A DNA stretch of 64,000 nt from Janibacter endophyticus. Its GTDB lineage: Bacteria; Actinomycetota; Actinomycetes; Actinomycetales; Dermatophilaceae. Positions 59,555-64,000 of this stretch are shown one piece after another (position 1 is the first letter of the stretch; every line of letters starts with the position of its first letter). The stretch spans positions 1,612,001-1,676,000 of the forward strand of contig NZ_JAFEJG010000004.1 of NCBI RefSeq assembly GCF_016888335.1. Direction: 5' to 3'. Position numbers and translations under genes: made by a program. Below the pieces are notes generated by a model that did not search any database, was not told the DNA's origin, and saw nothing but the letters and a program-made list of their open reading frames with translations.

Positions 59555-60277
59555 TTGGGCCAGACGGCAGAGGACGCGGTGCTGGAGCGGCTCCTGGGCG
59601 AGGGGGAGTCGATCGCGGGTCGGGTGGTCGCGTACGGCGGGCACCCGGACCAGGTCGTCGAGCTCTACGGCGAAGGGGGCGGCCGGTGCGTCGTCGTCGT
59701 CCACGGCGGGTACTTCCGCCCGAGCATCCACCGGACCCACGCCCGGCCGATGGCCGTGGCGCTCGCGGATGCGGGGTGGACCGTCGCCCTCGTCGAGTAC
59801 CGACGGGTCCCGGGGGACCCGGCCGCGACGATGTCGGACCTTTGGGCGGCCGACGGTCTGCTGCGGGCACAGGCGCTGGACCCCGCGGTGTGGGTCGGGC
59901 ACTCGGCGGGCGGGACGTTGGTGCTCCTCCGGGCGCTCGCGGACCATCTGCCCGCGGTGCGGGTCGTCGTGCTGGCGCCACTCGCGGACCTGGCCGGGGC
60001 CGTGCGGGATCGGCTGGGGCAGGGCGCGGTCGAGGAGTGGGTCGGCGAGTCCGAGCTGTCAGCGGTCGACCCGGTGGCACTGCTCGCGGTGGCCGGTGCC
60101 GGGGCGGACGTCCGCGCTCGGGTCCGGGTGCTGCACGGCGAGGCGGATGTCACGGTACCGGCGGCGCAGTCGCTCGCGTGGGCGCGCGACGCGGAGGTGC
60201 TGGCGGATGCGCATCACTTCGATCTCGTCGACCCCGCGTCGCCGTACTGGCCGCGGGTCGTCGAGGCTCTGGGCTGA
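59555..60277 (+). CDS. Alpha/beta hydrolase, kynurenine formamidase candidate
   Basis: 240 residues. Oxyanion motif VVVHGGYFRPSIHR, nucleophile elbow VWVGHSAGGTL, acid in LHGEADVTVP and His in DAHHFDLVDP. This HGG/GHSAGG layout occurs in esterases and in bacterial kynurenine formamidases. Kynureninase lies 1.7 kb downstream on the other strand, which makes that role plausible but unproven. TTG 59555 is chosen for GAAGGGAG (59541-59548) six nt upstream. Confidence 0.8.
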   Translation: MGQTAEDAVLERLLGEGESIAGRVVAYGGHPDQVVELYGEGGGRCVVVVHGGYFRPSIHRTHARPMAVALADAGWTVALVEYRRVPGDPAATMSDLWAADGLLRAQALDPAVWVGHSAGGTLVLLRALADHLPAVRVVVLAPLADLAGAVRDRLGQGAVEEWVGESELSAVDPVALLAVAGAGADVRARVRVLHGEADVTVPAAQSLAWARDAEVLADAHHFDLVDPASPYWPRVVEALG

Positions 60278-60334
60278 GGCGCTCGCCCTGGGGAAGCACG
60301 GGTGCGGGCGGGGCGGTTCGGGTGGACGAGGGGC

Positions 60335-61249
60335 TCAGCCGGCGTCGGTCCTCGCGTGGAGGCGCGTGCGGGTGCCGACGACCTCGTAGGTGATGGCCGG
60401 CTCGTCCTGGAGGTCAGCGACGGTGTCGATGTCCTGCCACTCGCCGCCGTTGACGCGGTAGGAGCCGGTGAGGCGGGCATCGACCGTGACGTCGCGGCTC
60501 CCGGTCTCGGCGTAGGTGTGGGTGATGTCGCCGTCGGGGTAGCTGCCGCCGGTGCTCGTGGTCCAGCCGGACGTCTGGCCGTCGCCGTAGCTGTAGCGGT
60601 AGTCCTGCGCCTCGACCCGGAACTCGATGCTCCAGGACAGGAGCTGCACCGGGTCGCTGACCTGGCCCGGCTTGAGGCAGGACCCGCCCTCGGGCCACGT
60701 CGCGCGGAAGTACGTCGGCAGGTTGATGAGGGTCTTGCCCCCAACGGGCTGCATCGCGGGACTCGGCTTGCAGAACGGCAGCTCGCGGAACGCCTGCTGG
60801 ATCTGGCCCACGGTCGGGACAGGTGGGGCCTGCACGCCCTGCGGGGAGTCGAGCGCCGGGGGCGCGGGTGGTGAGGTGGAGCAGCTAGGGATGGACCAGG
60901 AGCCGCCCCCGCCGCGGAGGGTGTAGACCCACACGCGAGGTGCTTCGCCGGCGGCCTGGTTGGTGCACTCGAAGCGGACCGAGCCGCACGACTCGTGGCT
61001 CCATGAGGCGCTGCAGGTGACCTCTCGGACGTCCCACTCGACCTTCTTGCCAGTGGCCTTCTCGTACTTCGCGTTGGCGGAGCTGCTCTGGTCTTGGGCG
61101 GAGACATCGGTAACCTGCCGCTGGCTCTCTGCGGAGGCTTGGATCGCATTGTGATTCATGCGAACTGGCTCGTCGTCGGCGGACGCAGTGGGGGTGCCAA
61201 AGATGGCTACAACGCCTGCGAGTAGGACGGTAAGTGGGCACCGTGTCAT
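60335..61249 (-). CDS. Exported protein with PKD-like domain
   Basis: 304 residues. Signal peptide MTRCPLTVLLAGVVAIFGTPTASA, with likely cleavage before DDEP. The mature protein has paired Cys (EVTCSASWSHESCGSVRFEC; CSTS; FCKPSP; SCLKPG) and a PKD-like stretch YRYSYGDGQTSGWTT...DGDITHTYAETGSRDVTV. Function not recognised. ATG 61249 is supported by its ATGA overlap with the upstream lipoprotein gene. Confidence 0.78.
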   Translation of the reverse strand: MTRCPLTVLLAGVVAIFGTPTASADDEPVRMNHNAIQASAESQRQVTDVSAQDQSSSANAKYEKATGKKVEWDVREVTCSASWSHESCGSVRFECTNQAAGEAPRVWVYTLRGGGGSWSIPSCSTSPPAPPALDSPQGVQAPPVPTVGQIQQAFRELPFCKPSPAMQPVGGKTLINLPTYFRATWPEGGSCLKPGQVSDPVQLLSWSIEFRVEAQDYRYSYGDGQTSGWTTSTGGSYPDGDITHTYAETGSRDVTVDARLTGSYRVNGGEWQDIDTVADLQDEPAITYEVVGTRTRLHARTDAG

Positions 61250-61854
61250 TGGACGAGGAGCCAATCCTGAGTCTCCCAACCACCGTTCAGACGGTTCAAC
61301 TCAAGGTTGAGATCAAAGCCTCCCGGGTCCACGAACGACCGAACCTTCCCACCCTTTCGGTACTCGATCTTGTCGTGGTCGATGCGCGTCTTGACTCGCC
61401 ACACCCCCTCCTCATCCTGCGAGGACCGCTCGACGCCGACTTGATGAGGGTTGCTCCTCACGTGGCCGTACCGCGCAGCAGTCTCCTCCGTGAGCTCCAA
61501 GTACCTGAGGCAGACCTTGCAGTCAATGCTGGTGTGGGATCGAAGCGTGGATGTGTCGCCGTCAGTCGTCGCATCACCCATCTCGACGGCGTACCACTTC
61601 GCGAACGCCTCAGCGCCCTCCTTGGTGTTCGCCCTCGCCTCCTCGGGCGGCCCATCGGGTGCGGCCTCCGTCGTGCTCGACGCGCTGCTCGACGTAGGGC
61701 TCTCGCTCGTCGGGCTGCTTGATCCCGTCGGGTCGATGACCGTGGGCTTGACCGAGCTCGTCGTGGACGTGCCGTCCCCGTTGGTGTCGCCGCTGCACCC
61801 GCTGAGCGCGAGCGCACTCAGCGCGAGGGCGGCGGTCAGGCGTCGTAGGCGCAT
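61246..61854 (-). CDS. DUF6318-like lipoprotein
   Basis: 202 residues. Lipoprotein signal LTAALALSALALSGC with lipobox LSGC, a ~60-residue Ser/Thr-rich linker, then the domain FAKWYAVEMGDATTDGDTST...CKVCLRYLELTEE typical of DUF6318. Function unknown; processing by LspA (50840) expected. ATG 61854 is chosen so the signal peptide starts MRLRRLT; AAGGGG precedes it. TAGGGT (61925-61920) could be its -10. Translationally coupled to the exported partner. Confidence 0.82.
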   Translation of the reverse strand: MRLRRLTAALALSALALSGCSGDTNGDGTSTTSSVKPTVIDPTGSSSPTSESPTSSSASSTTEAAPDGPPEEARANTKEGAEAFAKWYAVEMGDATTDGDTSTLRSHTSIDCKVCLRYLELTEETAARYGHVRSNPHQVGVERSSQDEEGVWRVKTRIDHDKIEYRKGGKVRSFVDPGGFDLNLELNRLNGGWETQDWLLVQ

Positions 61855-62002
61855 CGAGCGGATCCCCTTGGCGTTCCGTGCCGCGGCCACCTGCCGGCCG
61901 GGCTCTCTCCTGCCTCACCACCCTAGAGAAATCTGCCGCGCTCGCATCTCGAGTATCCACAGGCCTGAGCAGCGTCGACCCGGAGATCCAGCGGGAGCGC
62001 GC

Positions 62003-63226
62003 CTACCCGAGCAGCTCCTCGATCCGCAGCAGCGCCTCGGCCACCTCGGCGAACGACGTCGACAGCGGGGAGAGTCCGAGCCGGATCCCGTCCGGCTCGC
62101 GGAAGTCGGGGATCACCCCTTCGCCCCAGAGCTGGGCGCAGACCTCCCGCGACCGCGGGTGGGCCAGGGTGACGTGGCCACCTCTTCGCCCGGGGTCACG
62201 GGGAGAAGCAACCCGGACCCCCGAGGCAGCCAACCGGGCATCGACCGCCGCGACGACGAAGTCCCCCAGCGCAACCGCCTTCGCCGTCACCGCCTCGAGC
62301 CCGACCGACTCGATGAGGTCGACGGTGTCCTCCATCGCGACCATCCCGAGCACGGGCGGCGTCCCCGAGATCCAGGCCCGCATCCCCTCGCCCGCCTCGT
62401 AGGACGCCCCCATCTCGAAGACCCGCGCGTGCCCCATCCAGCCCTGGATCGGCTGCCGAATCGACCCCTGGTGCTGCGCCGCGACGTACGCGAACGCCGG
62501 CGCACCCGGCCCACCCCCGAGGAACTTGTACGTGCACCCCACCGCCAGGTCCACCCCGGCCGCGTCGAGCCCGACAGGCAGCACCCCGGCCGAGTGGCAG
62601 AGGTCCCACAGCACGAGCCCGCCGACCTCGTGGACGACCCGGGTGATCTCGGGCAGGTCGGCGATCCACGCGGACTTGTACGCGACGTGCGAGAGCAGCA
62701 CCACCCCGGTCCTCGGCCCGACGGCACCAGCGACGTCCTCGACCGTCACGCCGGTCGCCGGGTCGGGGTGCAGCCACACGAGCTCGGCGCCGGTCTCGGC
62801 GGCGACGCCCTCGGCGACGTAGCGGTCGGTCGGGAAGTTCTCCGAGTCGAGCACGATCTCGGGTCGCTCGGGGCTCGCCGCCGCCACCGCGGCGCGCAAC
62901 AGCTTGTAGAGCAGCACCGTCGTCGAGTCGGCCACGACCGTCTGCCCGGCCACGGCGCCCAGGCACACGGACCCGATCCGGTCGCCGAGCCGCATCGGCA
63001 GGTCCATCCACTGCTCGTCCCAGGACCGGATGAGCCGGGTGCCCCAGTCGTGCGTGACGAGTCGGTTGATCCGCTCCGCGGAGGCACGAAGGGGTCGGCC
63101 CAGCGAGTTCCCGTCGAGGTAGGCGACGACGGCGTCGTGCCCCGCTCCGGCGGGGACGAAGAGGTCACGGCACTCGCCCAGCGGGTCGGTGGCGTCGAGC
63201 TCGGCGGCGCGGGCGCGCAGGTCCAT
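62003..63226 (-). CDS. kynU: Kynureninase
   Basis: 407 residues, PLP-dependent fold type I. Cleaves L-kynurenine to anthranilate and alanine. Visible: YLDGNSLGRPL (N-terminal family signature), WDLCHSAGVLPV, the Schiff-base lysine in GCTYKFLGGGPGAPAF and GWMGHARVFEM. ATG 63226 (MDLRARAAELDATDPL) follows GAGGAGGAG. A divergent perfect inverted repeat separates it from manA. No tryptophan dioxygenase gene is in view. Confidence 0.95.
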   Translation of the reverse strand: MDLRARAAELDATDPLGECRDLFVPAGAGHDAVVAYLDGNSLGRPLRASAERINRLVTHDWGTRLIRSWDEQWMDLPMRLGDRIGSVCLGAVAGQTVVADSTTVLLYKLLRAAVAAASPERPEIVLDSENFPTDRYVAEGVAAETGAELVWLHPDPATGVTVEDVAGAVGPRTGVVLLSHVAYKSAWIADLPEITRVVHEVGGLVLWDLCHSAGVLPVGLDAAGVDLAVGCTYKFLGGGPGAPAFAYVAAQHQGSIRQPIQGWMGHARVFEMGASYEAGEGMRAWISGTPPVLGMVAMEDTVDLIESVGLEAVTAKAVALGDFVVAAVDARLAASGVRVASPRDPGRRGGHVTLAHPRSREVCAQLWGEGVIPDFREPDGIRLGLSPLSTSFAEVAEALLRIEELLG

Positions 63227-63277
63227 GGGTCTCCTCCTCGAGACGGCGGGGCGAAGGGGTGGCTCGCCCGCCTCGGT

Positions 63278-63302
63278 CGTTGCCCCAAGATATGGGGCAA
63301 CG
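63278..63302. promoter_or_regulatory. Perfect 25-bp inverted repeat between kynU and manA
   Basis: CGTTGCCCCA (63278-63287), spacer AGATA, TGGGGCAACG (63293-63302). On the kynU strand the middle reads TATCTT, a plausible -10, so a dimeric regulator bound here would cover the kynU promoter. GACAAT at 63307-63312 could be the manA -10, just outside the repeat. Confidence 0.75.
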
Positions 63303-63320
63303 TCGGAGACAATGCACCCC

Positions 63321-64000
63321 ATGTCCCGCATCGTCCCGATCTCCAACGACTTCCGCGACTACGCGTGGGGTCAGCCGGGGGGTCTCTCGCGACTCCTGGG
63401 TCGGCCTGCGACCGACGCACTCGAGGCCGAGCTCTGGCTCGGTGCGCACGCCGGCTCCCCGAGTCGCTGCGAGGACGAGCGCTGGTCCACGTTGCAGGAC
63501 TGGGAGGAGCAGACCGGCGAGCGCCTGCCCTACCTCCTCAAGGTCCTCGCAGCGGCCAAGCCGCTCTCGCTCCAGACGCACCCGAGCGCGGAGCGGGCGG
63601 AGCGGGGGTACGCCTTCGAGGAGGGGCACGGCGTCCCGCTCGACGCGCCGCACCGCAGCTACAAGGACCCGCACGCCAAGCCCGAGCTGCTCGTCGCCGT
63701 CGAGGACGGCTTCGAGGCGCTGTGCGGCTTCCGCCCGCTCGAGGAGTCGCGCGCTGAGGTCGCGGCGTTGCGTGAGCTCGCCGACGACCCGGCCCCTTAC
63801 GAACGGTGGGCCGAGCTGCTCCAGGGGGAGGACCCCCTTCGCCAGGCGGTGGCGTGGTTGCTCTCCGACGAGGAGGATGCCCACGAGGTCGCGACGACAC
63901 TCGCTGCGACGGCGGGACGGGAACCCGAACGTTTCGCGACCGTGCTGCGTCTGGGTGAGGACTACGCAGACGACGCGGGGGTCGCGGTCGCACTCATGCT
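63321..64000 (+). CDS. manA: Mannose-6-phosphate isomerase, class I (3' end beyond window)
   Basis: 226 complete codons visible. DYAWGQPGG, AELWLGAHAGSPSRC, LPYLLKVLAAAKPLSLQTHPS (zinc-binding Gln/His) and YKDPHAKPELLVAV (Glu ligand) are the standard type I PMI blocks. Interconverts mannose-6-P and fructose-6-P, feeding GDP-mannose for glycans. ATG 63321 is used; ATG 63312 is in frame. Probably leaderless or short-leader. Divergent from kynU. Confidence 0.95.
   Translation, partial: MSRIVPISNDFRDYAWGQPGGLSRLLGRPATDALEAELWLGAHAGSPSRCEDERWSTLQDWEEQTGERLPYLLKVLAAAKPLSLQTHPSAERAERGYAFEEGHGVPLDAPHRSYKDPHAKPELLVAVEDGFEALCGFRPLEESRAEVAALRELADDPAPYERWAELLQGEDPLRQAVAWLLSDEEDAHEVATTLAATAGREPERFATVLRLGEDYADDAGVAVALM

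Overview
The window is about 70% G+C, with genes packed head to tail, many GTG starts, some apparently leaderless transcripts, and coding runs interrupted mainly by strong hairpin terminators. The gene content points to an actinobacterium: a complete actinobacterial division and cell-wall (dcw) cluster without ftsA, an SOS-type lexA/LysM pair, NrdR-controlled class II ribonucleotide reductase, two SAM-IV-type riboswitches, Wag31/DivIVA and SepF. MurE carries the DNPRxEDP signature of meso-diaminopimelate ligases. Taken with the gene order and the DUF6318-like lipoprotein, this suggests Micrococcales, perhaps Intrasporangiaceae (Janibacter-like). The family-level guess is inference. I see no insertion sequence, prophage, CRISPR, tRNA or rRNA; this looks like core chromosome.

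Layout. 1-5.0 kb: DNA damage and nucleotide supply (lexA cut by the window edge, divergent LysM protein, nrdR, nrdJ). 5-9.3 kb: L-serine dehydratase, a fused acyl-CoA carboxyltransferase and small membrane proteins. 9.3-22.9 kb: methionine synthesis split into two riboswitch-controlled units (metY and metX), separated by a WXG100-like pair, the helicase hrpA, a PAC2 protein, a degenerate exonuclease/family-A polymerase, EcsC-like, DUF1232 and DUF4192 proteins. 23-25.3 kb: a universal stress protein and the primary-type sigma factor with a long Lys/Ala-rich N-terminal extension. 25.4-29.9 kb, minus strand: MoxR ATPase, DUF58 and transglutaminase operon. 30.2-49.9 kb: mraZ-rsmH-ftsL-ftsI-murE-murF-mraY-murD-ftsW-murG-murC-ftsQ-ftsZ-pgeF-yggS-sepF-yggT-divIVA, most junctions being 4-nt ATGA/GTGA overlaps. 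50-58.3 kb: DksA/TraR-like protein, lspA, an RluD-type pseudouridine synthase, dnaE and an S9 oligopeptidase. 58.3-64 kb: an MFS transporter, an alpha/beta hydrolase, a lipoprotein with an exported partner, kynureninase, and manA running off the edge.

How it works together. The dcw block makes lipid II (MurC-F, MraY, MurG), exports and polymerises it at the septum (FtsW, FtsI) and positions the machinery (FtsZ, SepF, FtsQ/L, DivIVA). The SOS-linked LysM protein is a plausible brake on division after DNA damage. MetX and MetY form the acetylhomoserine sulfhydrylation route and appear to be shut off together by S-adenosylmethionine.

The least explained signals are: a strongly over-represented octamer CGAAGGGG (49 hand-counted sites on both strands, often inside genes and written with the rare GAA codon, but absent from nrdJ, sigA, ftsZ, divIVA and dnaE); a 44-bp-period array of four palindromes downstream of metY; histone-H1-like Lys/Ala tails on three unrelated proteins; seven 11-residue repeats in DivIVA; and a perfect 25-bp inverted repeat between kynU and manA. 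All counts and alignments here were made by eye.
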